Assembly (NCBI GenBank): GCA_003165095.1
Contig: PLSH01000114.1
Coordinates: forward strand, 4,079-13,346
Direction of reading: 5' to 3'
Source of the DNA: Acidobacteriaceae bacterium
GTDB lineage: Bacteria > Acidobacteriota > Terriglobia > Terriglobales > Acidobacteriaceae
Length of the DNA stretch: 9,268 nt
Positions 1 through 5,326 of the stretch are shown here, one piece after another. A model generated the notes under the pieces. That model worked only from the letters and a program-made list of their open reading frames with translations, was not told the DNA's origin and did no database searches. How positions within the stretch are numbered: position 1 is the stretch's first letter; the number at the start of each line of letters is the position of its first letter. The position numbers were made by a program, and so were the translations under genes.

Positions 1-1
1 G

Positions 2-118
2 GTGAAGATTCTGGTAGTGCCGGCAAACGAGGAGATGATTGTGGCCCGTGAGACGGCGGCGGTGGTAAGCCGGGCGCAAGCATTGGCGGGACAGACGGTG
101 TCAACAACGGTGGCGTAG
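2..118 (+). CDS. ackA: Acetate kinase, C-terminal end only (cut by window edge)
   Basis: The frame starting at base 2 is open to a TAG at 116-118 and gives 38 residues beginning VKILVVPANEEMIVARET. This matches the conserved end of acetate kinases (E. coli AckA ends with a similar VVPTNEEL.IA motif). Acetate kinase interconverts an acyl phosphate plus ADP with the free acid plus ATP. The stop lies 38 nt before the pduL ATG on the same strand, so it is probably in the same operon. In a BMC setting it would take the acyl phosphate made by PduL and yield ATP in the cytosol. The start and most of the gene lie upstream of the window. The tail runs about 15 residues past the usual end and is Ala/Thr/Val-rich with no clear helix motif. 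The family is well supported by the short motif; a propionate kinase relative of the same fold cannot be excluded. Confidence 0.82.
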   Translation: MKILVVPANEEMIVARETAAVVSRAQALAGQTVSTTVA

Positions 119-156
119 GGAACGGCGGAGTGAGACAGCGTAAGACAGGATTGGTT

Positions 157-858
157 ATGGCAAGATCAGCGGCTCCAAATCCGCTTGCCGCGGCAAGCGG
201 ATCGCCCATCGATCGCTCTCTGGTGGAGCGGATTGTCCGCCAGGTCGCGCTCGAGTATTTGGGAAGAGAGCAAAACGCAGCAGCGCCGGTTTTGACTGTG
301 CAGGCGTCGTCGCGTCACATGCACGTGTGCCGCGAGGACATGGACATTCTTTTCGGTCCGGGTTCGGAGCTGACCTTTGACCGGCCGCTTTTTCAGGAAG
401 GGAACTTTGCGGCGAAGGAGACGGTGACGATTGTGGGCCCGCGCAGCAGGCTGATTTCAAACCTGCGCATTCTGGGCCCGATGCGCAAGCAGTCGCAGGT
501 GGAACTAGCATTCACGGACGCGATCATGCTGGGATTCAACGATCTTCCGGTGCGGCTTTCGGGGAACATTGGGGGCACGCCAGGCGCGGTGATCATCGGG
601 CCCAAGGGCGTGGTGGAACTGAAGGAAGGCGTGATGCGCGCCGCGATTCACGTGCATATGAATCTCAAAGAGGCCGCATATTTCGGGGTGAGCACAGGGG
701 ACGTGATGAAGCTGCGCATCGGCGGACCATCGGGGCTGACCTTCAACAACGTTCATGTGCGCATCGACGCTGCGGCGCGCCTCAATGTCCACATGGACAC
801 CGACGAGGCGAACGCCTGCGGCCTGCACCTGACCAAAGACGTGGAGATTTTCAAATAA
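157..858 (+). CDS. pduL: PduL-type phosphate acyltransferase, BMC-targeted
   Basis: The 233-residue product swaps CoA for phosphate on an acyl-CoA, giving acyl phosphate and recycling CoA inside the compartment. Both PduL (PTAC) domains are visible. Zinc-binding histidines are H54 and H56 in SSRHMHV, H165 and H167 in AAIHVHMN, and H212 in LNVHMDTDEA, in the order known from PduL structures. Residues about 17-36 (SPIDRSLVERIVRQVALEYL) form an amphipathic helix after a flexible Ala/Pro/Ser stretch, as expected of an N-terminal encapsulation peptide. I chose the ATG at 157 because AGGA at 147-150 sits 6 nt ahead of it; an in-frame GTG at 130 would add nine residues. It follows ackA and precedes the hexamer genes by 24 nt. 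The natural substrate is probably lactyl-CoA if the aldolase downstream makes lactaldehyde; that is inference. Confidence 0.93.
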   Translation: MARSAAPNPLAAASGSPIDRSLVERIVRQVALEYLGREQNAAAPVLTVQASSRHMHVCREDMDILFGPGSELTFDRPLFQEGNFAAKETVTIVGPRSRLISNLRILGPMRKQSQVELAFTDAIMLGFNDLPVRLSGNIGGTPGAVIIGPKGVVELKEGVMRAAIHVHMNLKEAAYFGVSTGDVMKLRIGGPSGLTFNNVHVRIDAAARLNVHMDTDEANACGLHLTKDVEIFK

Positions 859-882
859 CGCGATGGAACAAGAGAGGAAGCA

Positions 883-1185
883 ATGAAGCAAGCGCTGGGA
901 ATGATTGAGACCAAAGGCCTGGTTGCGCTGTTTGAGGCGACTGACGCCATGCTCAAGTCAGCAAACGTGTCCTTCGCCGGCTGGCAGACCGTAGGTTCGG
1001 GTCTGGTGACCGCCTTTGTTGAAGGGGACGTGGCAGCCGTGAAGGCGGCCACGGACGCGGGCGCGGAAGCAGCATCGCGAATCGGCGAGGTGGTGAGCGT
1101 GCAAGTGATCTCACGGCCTCACGACGAGCTGCCGTCTTTCGTACAACAGAGCAAAGCAGCGGCGCCGCGCAAAGCGGGAGCCTGA
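883..1185 (+). CDS. BMC-H shell hexamer protein 1 (PduA/CcmK family)
   Basis: This 100-residue protein is a single BMC domain protein (PF00936) that would form hexameric tiles of the shell facet. Family hallmarks are [20 protein letters not shown] at the N-terminus, the edge lysine K25, the pore loop around GSG at residues 38-40, GDV at 48-50, and the late RPHDEL motif. Glycine and serine at the pore suggest a small polar opening for metabolites. A basic Ala/Pro/Lys tail of about ten residues extends past the other two copies. The Shine-Dalgarno AGAGAGGA is at 871-878, four bases from the ATG. It is the first of three tandem BMC-H genes and is closer in sequence to copy 3 than to copy 2. Confidence 0.95.
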   Translation: MKQALGMIETKGLVALFEATDAMLKSANVSFAGWQTVGSGLVTAFVEGDVAAVKAATDAGAEAASRIGEVVSVQVISRPHDELPSFVQQSKAAAPRKAGA

Positions 1186-1203
1186 GCAGACAGGGGAGAC
1201 GAG

Positions 1204-1473
1204 ATGAGTCAAGCAATCGGATTAATTGAAACCAGGGGCCTGGTGGGGCTGGTGGAGGCGAGCGACGCGATGGTAAAAGCGGCCAGCGTGGAGCTTGTGA
1301 AGACGGTGCAGATCGGCGGCGGCTACGTGACGGCGATTGTGCGCGGCGATGTAGGCAGCGTGCGGGCCGCGGTGGACGCGGGCGCGGCCGCGGCCAAGGC
1401 AGTGGGCGAGCTGGTGAGTTCGCACGTGATCGCGCGGCCCCACGATGCTCTGGTGGAAAGCATGTTGAAGTAA
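1204..1473 (+). CDS. BMC-H shell hexamer protein 2, divergent pore
   Basis: This 89-residue BMC domain protein (PF00936) shares the N-terminal [20 protein letters not shown] and [14 protein letters not shown] motifs with its neighbours. Its central strand reads [11 protein letters not shown], so the pore-lining loop is GGG (residues 38-40) instead of GSG, and the preceding GW found in copies 1 and 3 is replaced by a lysine-containing stretch. A different pore implies different small-molecule passage through this tile; which molecule is unknown. The gene starts 18 nt after copy 1 with a GGGGAGACGAG leader just before the ATG. It ends with the usual RPHD motif and a short helix with no long tail. 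Homohexamers or mixed hexamers are both possible. Confidence 0.95.
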   Translation: MSQAIGLIETRGLVGLVEASDAMVKAASVELVKTVQIGGGYVTAIVRGDVGSVRAAVDAGAAAAKAVGELVSSHVIARPHDALVESMLK

Positions 1474-1506
1474 CCGGAATCAAAAGCGGGATGGAGAGAA
1501 GCTGAG

Positions 1507-1779
1507 ATGGCGAATGAAGCGATTGGAATGATCGAGACCAAGGGGCTGGTGGCCCTGGTGCAGGCGACGGACGCGATGCTGAAGGCAGCCAACGTGAAAT
1601 TTGTGGGCTGGAACAAGGTGGGCAGCGGCCTGTGCTCGGTATTTGTATCGGGCGACGTGGGCTCAGTGCGGGCCGCGGTGGACGCCGGCGCCAGCGCCGG
1701 ACGCGCGGCGGGCGAGGTGGTGAGCGCGCACCTGATCGCGCGTCCCCACGACAACATCGGGGCCGTGTTGCCGAAGTAA
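1507..1779 (+). CDS. BMC-H shell hexamer protein 3 (PduA/CcmK family)
   Basis: This 90-residue single BMC domain protein is very like copy 1: both read [18 protein letters not shown] and GW..VGSGL. The pore loop is GSG at 39-41, followed by a cysteine (GLCSVF) that the other copies lack. The edge lysine is K26. The gene starts 33 nt after copy 2 with GGAGAGAAG upstream of the ATG. A 48-nt spacer containing a strong hairpin separates it from the first pentamer gene. As the last hexamer gene before the pentamer genes it sits at the boundary where expression has to drop, because shells need many more hexamers than pentamers. Confidence 0.95.
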   Translation: MANEAIGMIETKGLVALVQATDAMLKAANVKFVGWNKVGSGLCSVFVSGDVGSVRAAVDAGASAGRAAGEVVSAHLIARPHDNIGAVLPK

Positions 1780-1781
1780 AG

Positions 1782-1812
1782 GCGCGCGGCGGGAAGTTGA
1801 GCGCCGCGGCGC
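1782..1812 (+). other. GC-rich stem-loop between hexamer and pentamer genes
   Basis: CGCGGCG at 1785-1791 pairs with CGCCGCG at 1802-1808 around a 10-nt loop (GGAAGTTGAG). After one bulged G at 1809 the stem continues with three more GC pairs (1782-1784 with 1810-1812), giving ten GC pairs. No U-run follows, so it is not a classical intrinsic terminator. It ends three bases before the Shine-Dalgarno GAGGTGAG (1815-1822) of the next gene. It could stabilise the 3' end of a hexamer mRNA, mark a processing site or reduce translation of the pentamer. The structure is read directly; the role is inference. Confidence 0.5.
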
Positions 1813-1827
1813 GCGAGGTGAGCGGGC

Positions 1828-2124
1828 ATGTTCATAGCGAAAATCATCGGCAAAGTTGTTTCCACGCAGAAGAACGCGAAGTTTCACGGCATGAAGCTGC
1901 TGCTGATTCAGCCGTACATTGCGAAAGACGGCAAGCTGCAGGTTTCAGGCAGCTCGGTGGTGGCGGTGGACAGCGTGGGCGCCGGCGTGGGCGAATGCGT
2001 GTTGTTTACGCAGGGCAGCTCAGCTCGGCTGACGCCGGCCACGAAAGACGCGCCCGTGGACGCGGTGATCGTGGGCATCGTGGATTCCGTGGAAATTGAA
2101 GGCGCGATTTTGGAGAAGCCGTAA
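1828..2124 (+). CDS. BMC-P shell pentamer protein 1 (EutN/CcmL family)
   Basis: This 98-residue protein belongs to the EutN/CcmL family (PF03319), whose pentamers cap the vertices of the shell. It opens with MFIAKIIGKVVSTQKNAKFHG, the typical first strand and loop, carries IAVDSVGAG-like residues (VVAVDSVGAGVGECVLFTQG), and ends in PVDAVIVGIVDSVEIEG, the usual last strands. The start is fixed by GAGGTGAG at 1815-1822. Its stop codon directly abuts the ATG of the aldehyde dehydrogenase gene, so the two are probably translationally coupled. It is the most canonical of the three pentamer proteins in this operon. Confidence 0.95.
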   Translation: MFIAKIIGKVVSTQKNAKFHGMKLLLIQPYIAKDGKLQVSGSSVVAVDSVGAGVGECVLFTQGSSARLTPATKDAPVDAVIVGIVDSVEIEGAILEKP

Positions 2125-3579
2125 ATGCAAATTCAAGAACCGGTCTCGCAGCAGATGATTGCGGAGATAGCCAGGGAAGTGGTGGCGCGGCTTGGCATCC
2201 AGATGCGGACCTCCGCAGCCTCGCGCAGCCTGGCAACAGGCGGCGCTGCGGCCGGCGACGGAGTATTCGCGACCGTGGATGCGGCCGCGAACGCCGCCTT
2301 CGAAACGCAGAAGAAGGTTGCCGCGATGAGCCTCGAGGAACGCGGGCGGCTGATCGACATCATCTGCCGCGTGTGCAACGATCGACGCGAGGAACTGGGC
2401 CGCATGGAGATGGAGGAGACCAAGGTTGGCCGCCTCGATCACAAGATTGTGAAGCTGACCAACATGCGTTACGTGCAGGGCGTTGAGGCCATGCGCAGCG
2501 ATGCGCGCAGCGACCGCACCGGCCTGTGCATCATCGAGCGCGCACCCTGGGGCGTGATCGGCATGATGCTGCCGGTCACGCATTCGGTGCCGACGATGGC
2601 TTCGAACGCGATCAACATTATCGCCGCCGGCAACACCGCGGTGTTCGGGCCGCACCCCTCGGGCGCAAAGGTAGCGCAATACGCGCTGCAACTGTGGAAC
2701 CGCGAATTTGAGCGGGAACTGGGCGTGACCAACGTTGTGACCACGGCGCTGGAGCCGGGCATCGAAGCCGCGGAACAGATCTTCAATCATCCCAAAATCG
2801 CGCTGCTGTGCGTGACCGGAGGCTCGGCGGTGGCGAAGGCAGCCACGAAGTCGGGCAAGCGCGTGATTGCGGGGGGGCCCGGAAATCCTCCGGTGGTTGT
2901 GGACGAAACGGCCGATCTGGATCGCGCCGCGCGGTGCATCATCGAGGGCGCGGCCTTTGACAACAACCTGCTGTGCATCGGCGAGAAGGAGATTTTTGTA
3001 GTGGCCTCGGTTGCCGATGCGTTTATTGCCGCCATGCGCCGCGCGGGCGCGTTTCGATTGGACGCGGGAGCCATTGAGCGGCTGACGCGCGCCGCGTTCA
3101 CCTTTGAAGGCGGCGGCGGTTGCGCGCGAGCCCACGTCAAGAAGGACCTGGTTGGAAAGGACGTTGCCGTTCTGGCCGCCGCGGCAGGAGTGCATGCGCC
3201 GGCGGGCACCGATCTGCTTTTTGGAGAGACGGACGAGAGTCATCCCTTCGTTGTTGAAGAGCAGATGATGCCGTTCATTCCGGTGGTACGGGTGAAGGAC
3301 GTGGATGCGGCTATTGCCGCCGCGGTGAAGGCCGAGCATGGCTACCGGCACACGGCCATGATTCACAGCAACAATGTGGAAACGGCAACGCGCATGGCGC
3401 GCGAGATGAACACCACACTTTTCATTCAGAACGCAACGTCGTCGGCTTCTTTAGGCGTCGGCGGACCGGGATACTTCAGCCACACGATTGCAACCCCGAC
3501 CGGCGAGGGAGTTACCACGCCGCTCACGTTTACGCGCGAGCGCCAGATGGTTGTTGGCGGCGCGCTGCGCATTATTTAG
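2125..3579 (+). CDS. CoA-acylating aldehyde dehydrogenase, BMC-targeted (PduP/EutE-like)
   Basis: The 484-residue enzyme would oxidise an aldehyde to acyl-CoA using NAD+ and CoA inside the compartment. The catalytic cysteine is C284 in AAFDNNLLCIGEKE. The cofactor-binding region shows CVTGGSAVAKAA and GGPGNPPVVVDETADLD, as in PduP and EutE rather than in hydrolytic aldehyde dehydrogenases. The first 24 residues contain an amphipathic helix (VSQQMIAEIAREVVARLG) followed by an Ala/Gly/Ser linker, as expected of an N-terminal encapsulation peptide. The ATG follows the preceding TAA with no gap; GGAG at 2112-2115 lies inside the upstream gene. In a PVM-type operon the substrate is lactaldehyde, giving lactyl-CoA for PduL. 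Acetaldehyde or propionaldehyde use is possible, and the sequence alone does not settle it. No partner alcohol dehydrogenase for NADH recycling is seen in the window. Confidence 0.93.
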   Translation: MQIQEPVSQQMIAEIAREVVARLGIQMRTSAASRSLATGGAAAGDGVFATVDAAANAAFETQKKVAAMSLEERGRLIDIICRVCNDRREELGRMEMEETKVGRLDHKIVKLTNMRYVQGVEAMRSDARSDRTGLCIIERAPWGVIGMMLPVTHSVPTMASNAINIIAAGNTAVFGPHPSGAKVAQYALQLWNREFERELGVTNVVTTALEPGIEAAEQIFNHPKIALLCVTGGSAVAKAATKSGKRVIAGGPGNPPVVVDETADLDRAARCIIEGAAFDNNLLCIGEKEIFVVASVADAFIAAMRRAGAFRLDAGAIERLTRAAFTFEGGGGCARAHVKKDLVGKDVAVLAAAAGVHAPAGTDLLFGETDESHPFVVEEQMMPFIPVVRVKDVDAAIAAAVKAEHGYRHTAMIHSNNVETATRMAREMNTTLFIQNATSSASLGVGGPGYFSHTIATPTGEGVTTPLTFTRERQMVVGGALRII

Positions 3580-3589
3580 GACTCGAATT

Positions 3590-3874
3590 ATGTTCTTAGC
3601 GCGGATTGAAGGCACGGTCGTTGCAACGGTGAAGCATTCCACTCTGGATGGCTGCCGTTTTCTGCTGGCGCAACGTCTTGAGGCGGCCGGCGGCGCGGCG
3701 GCCGAACCGATTGTGGTGGTGGATTGGCTGGGCGCGGCGCGCGGCGCGACGGTGATGGTCTCGACCGATGGCGACATTGCGCGCGAGAGGCTGGGCAACA
3801 CGACGCCGGCGCGCATGGTGGTGGCGGGCATCGTTGACGCGGTGCAGATTTCCGCGGGAAAGGCGAGCGCATGA
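3590..3874 (+). CDS. BMC-P shell pentamer protein 2 (EutN/CcmL family)
   Basis: The 94-residue product starts MFLARIEGTVVATVKHSTLDG, closely parallel to pentamer protein 1, and contains PIVVVDWLGAARGATVMVSTDG and a final ARMVVAGIVDAVQI strand, all EutN/CcmL features (PF03319). I chose the ATG at 3590, with AGGA at 3578-3581, because a longer in-frame start at 3488 lies within the dehydrogenase gene and adds a basic non-homologous leader. The Shine-Dalgarno overlaps the stop codon of the dehydrogenase, and the stop of this gene overlaps the next start (ATGA at 3871-3874). A second vertex protein could alter shell size or form mixed vertices; this is not known here. Confidence 0.93.
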   Translation: MFLARIEGTVVATVKHSTLDGCRFLLAQRLEAAGGAAAEPIVVVDWLGAARGATVMVSTDGDIARERLGNTTPARMVVAGIVDAVQISAGKASA

Positions 3875-4182
3875 GATTGGGCATCGTTCGCGGACACATG
3901 ACACTTGCGCCGGCGATCGAGTCGTATCGCGGCCGGACGCTGGCCATCGTGGAGCCGGTGACGATGGAGAATCTGCGCGCCAGGAACGGGCTGGGCGGAG
4001 GCAAGGCATTGATCGCGATCGATGAGCTGGGCGCGGCGACGGGGCAGATGGTGGCTTTTACCGAGGGCCGCGAAGCATCCAACCCGTTCTGGCCAGGCGC
4101 GGTGCCGGTGGATGCGTATTGCGCGCTGATTATCGACTCCATCGACGTGGAATCACAGGAATGTTCAGAGGAGCGGAAGTGA
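3871..4182 (+). CDS. BMC-P shell pentamer protein 3, divergent (EutN/CcmL family)
   Basis: The 103-residue protein is a diverged member of the EutN/CcmL family. The first strand reads MRLGIVRGHMTLAPAIESYR instead of the MF.A.I.G.VV start of the other two. The middle keeps GKALIAIDELGAATGQMVAF, which aligns with the conserved VVDS.GAG..E.V segment, and the end keeps PVDAYCALIIDSIDVE. A short charged tail (SQECSEERK) follows. It overlaps the previous gene by 4 nt (ATGA) and the next by 4 nt (GTGA), so all three are probably translationally coupled. PVM-type loci usually carry three pentamer genes of which one is diverged, and this gene fits that place. Confidence 0.88.
   Translation: MRLGIVRGHMTLAPAIESYRGRTLAIVEPVTMENLRARNGLGGGKALIAIDELGAATGQMVAFTEGREASNPFWPGAVPVDAYCALIIDSIDVESQECSEERK
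4167..4182 (+). promoter_or_regulatory. Ribosome binding site and GTGA overlap that set the aldolase start
   Basis: AGAGGAG at 4167-4173 lies five bases before GTG at 4179, and that GTG overlaps the TGA stop of pentamer gene 3 (4180-4182). This spacing favours GTG over two in-frame ATGs at 4119 and 4161, both inside the previous gene. The ATG at 4161 has only CAGGA directly against it, which is too close. Confidence 0.7.
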
Positions 4183-5270
4183 AGAGCGAAGCGAAGAGCA
4201 TCGATATTTCGAGCCGCAAGCTGGTTGCGATGCGCGATGTGCAGGACGCACTCGCGGCGGGCGCGGATCGCATTTTGGTTTCGGAAAGGTGCGTCGTGAC
4301 GCCTTCGGCCCGCGATTTTCTGGAGCAGCACAAGATCTCGCTGGCGACCAATGGGAGTGAAGCGGCGCCGGTGGCCCCGCGCCCTGAGCCAAGCAGCGCC
4401 GGAAAGGCCGCGAATCGCACCGCCGCGAACCCCAGGCTTTTTTCAACTCCGGAGGCGGAAGTCATCAAGAAAGAGATTTGCGCGGTGGGGCGGAAGCTGT
4501 GGATGCGCCAGTTTGTGGACGGCAATGGAGGCAACATTTCTTATCGCATCGGACCGAACGAGGTTCTGTGCACGCCGACGCTGGTAAGCAAATACGACCT
4601 GACACCCGAGGATCTGTGCCTCGTCGATCTCGAAGGCAATCAAATTGCGGGAACCAAGCCGCGCACCAGCGAGATATTTCTGCATCTTGAGATTTACAAA
4701 GCCGTGCCGGAAGCGAAGTCCGCGGTTCACTGCCATCCGCCGCATGCAACCGCATATGCCATTACCGGGCGCGTTCCTCCCAACCTCATCATTCCGGAGT
4801 TTGAAGTTTTCATAGGCAAAGTTGCAATCTCTCCCTACGAAACGCCAGGCACGGCGGCATTTGCGCAGACCGTTCTTCCCTACGTGAAGAATCACAACAC
4901 GGTGCTGCTTTCGAATCACGGCATCGTATGCTGGGCCGATACGGTGACCCATGCGGAGTGGTATGCCGAAGTGCTGGAGACGTACTGCTGGACGCTGATG
5001 CTGGCCGCGCAGCTCGGCGCTCCAATCTCTCATATCTCGGAACAGCAAGGCTCTGATCTGCTGGCCATCAAGAAAGGCCTGGGCTTGCCCGACATTCGCT
5101 TCGATACGTCCCGGATGAAAGAGTGCCAGCTTTCCGATCTCGAGGTTCCGAATTCGATCGCGCTTACGCCGACTCCGTGTGACGGCAGCGCGGGCAATGC
5201 CCCCGCGACGGATATTGAGATGCTGGTGAAGTCGGTCACCGATGCTGTGATGGAGGCGATTGGGAAGTAG
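4179..5270 (+). CDS. Class II aldolase with N-terminal EutT-like module and C-terminal encapsulation-like helix
   Basis: The 363-residue product contains a FucA/RhaD/AraD-type class II aldolase (PF00596), residues about 90-300. The FucA catalytic and zinc residues can be placed: Glu165 in the TSEIF motif, His184 and His186 in HCHPPH, and His247 in SNHGIV. Such enzymes split fuculose-1-phosphate or rhamnulose-1-phosphate into dihydroxyacetone phosphate and lactaldehyde. FucA is about 215 residues, so this protein has roughly 90 extra at the N-terminus and 60 at the C-terminus. Residues 11-56 form a small module with the core VVTPSARDFLEQHKISL, which resembles the LTPSAREL segment of the EutT N-terminus as I remember it. 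A Pro/Ala linker (57-88) follows. The C-terminal end, DIEMLVKSVTDAVMEAIGK (345-363), is an amphipathic helix after a Gly/Ala/Pro linker, typical of an encapsulation peptide. Which sugar phosphate is used cannot be read from the sequence. Confidence 0.9.
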   Translation: MKSEAKSIDISSRKLVAMRDVQDALAAGADRILVSERCVVTPSARDFLEQHKISLATNGSEAAPVAPRPEPSSAGKAANRTAANPRLFSTPEAEVIKKEICAVGRKLWMRQFVDGNGGNISYRIGPNEVLCTPTLVSKYDLTPEDLCLVDLEGNQIAGTKPRTSEIFLHLEIYKAVPEAKSAVHCHPPHATAYAITGRVPPNLIIPEFEVFIGKVAISPYETPGTAAFAQTVLPYVKNHNTVLLSNHGIVCWADTVTHAEWYAEVLETYCWTLMLAAQLGAPISHISEQQGSDLLAIKKGLGLPDIRFDTSRMKECQLSDLEVPNSIALTPTPCDGSAGNAPATDIEMLVKSVTDAVMEAIGK

Positions 5271-5275
5271 CTGCG

Positions 5276-5302
5276 TAGGGAATAGGGAATAGGGAATAGG
5301 GG
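5276..5302 (+). repeat. Three TAGGGAA repeats forming a G-quadruplex motif
   Basis: TAGGGAA is repeated three times without change at 5276-5296 and a fourth run, TAGGGG, follows to 5302. The four G-runs (5278-5280, 5285-5287, 5292-5294, 5299-5302) are separated by identical AATA loops, a textbook G3N4 quadruplex pattern resembling telomere repeats. It lies six bases after the aldolase stop and 22 nt before the deoR start, so it would also be present in an mRNA reading through. A role in transcription stop, mRNA stability or regulator translation is inference. A chance repeat or a dispersed intergenic family is the alternative. Confidence 0.7.
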
Positions 5303-5326
5303 CTGAGAGACTGAGGGGCTGAGGAT
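5303..5326 (+). repeat. Three 8-bp CTGAG-units overlapping the deoR ribosome binding site
   Basis: CTGAGAGA, CTGAGGGG and CTGAGGAT follow each other with an exact 8-bp period from 5303 to 5326, the last one running into the deoR ATG at 5325. The middle copy supplies the Shine-Dalgarno GAGGGG (5313-5318), six bases before the ATG. The helical turn is 10.5 bp, so an operator of tandem protein sites on one face is not favoured. The repeat may be another unit of the same intergenic element as the G-rich tract upstream. Confidence 0.55.

Noticed and set aside
130..156. GTG at 130 as the start of pduL
   Set aside because: Adds nine residues without family support; the ATG at 157 has AGGA with normal spacing. 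It cannot be fully excluded.
2020..3366. 448-residue open frame on the minus strand
   Set aside because: It is a shadow of the aldehyde dehydrogenase and pentamer 1 genes; the product is His/Arg-rich with no recognisable domain, as is usual for antisense frames in GC-rich DNA.
3488..3589. Earlier start for pentamer protein 2
   Set aside because: The extra 34 residues lie inside the dehydrogenase gene and look like a shadow; the family start MFLARIEG is at 3590.
4119..4178. Earlier ATG starts for the aldolase (4119, 4161)
   Set aside because: Neither has a well-placed Shine-Dalgarno; GTG at 4179 has AGAGGAG at five bases and forms the usual GTGA overlap.
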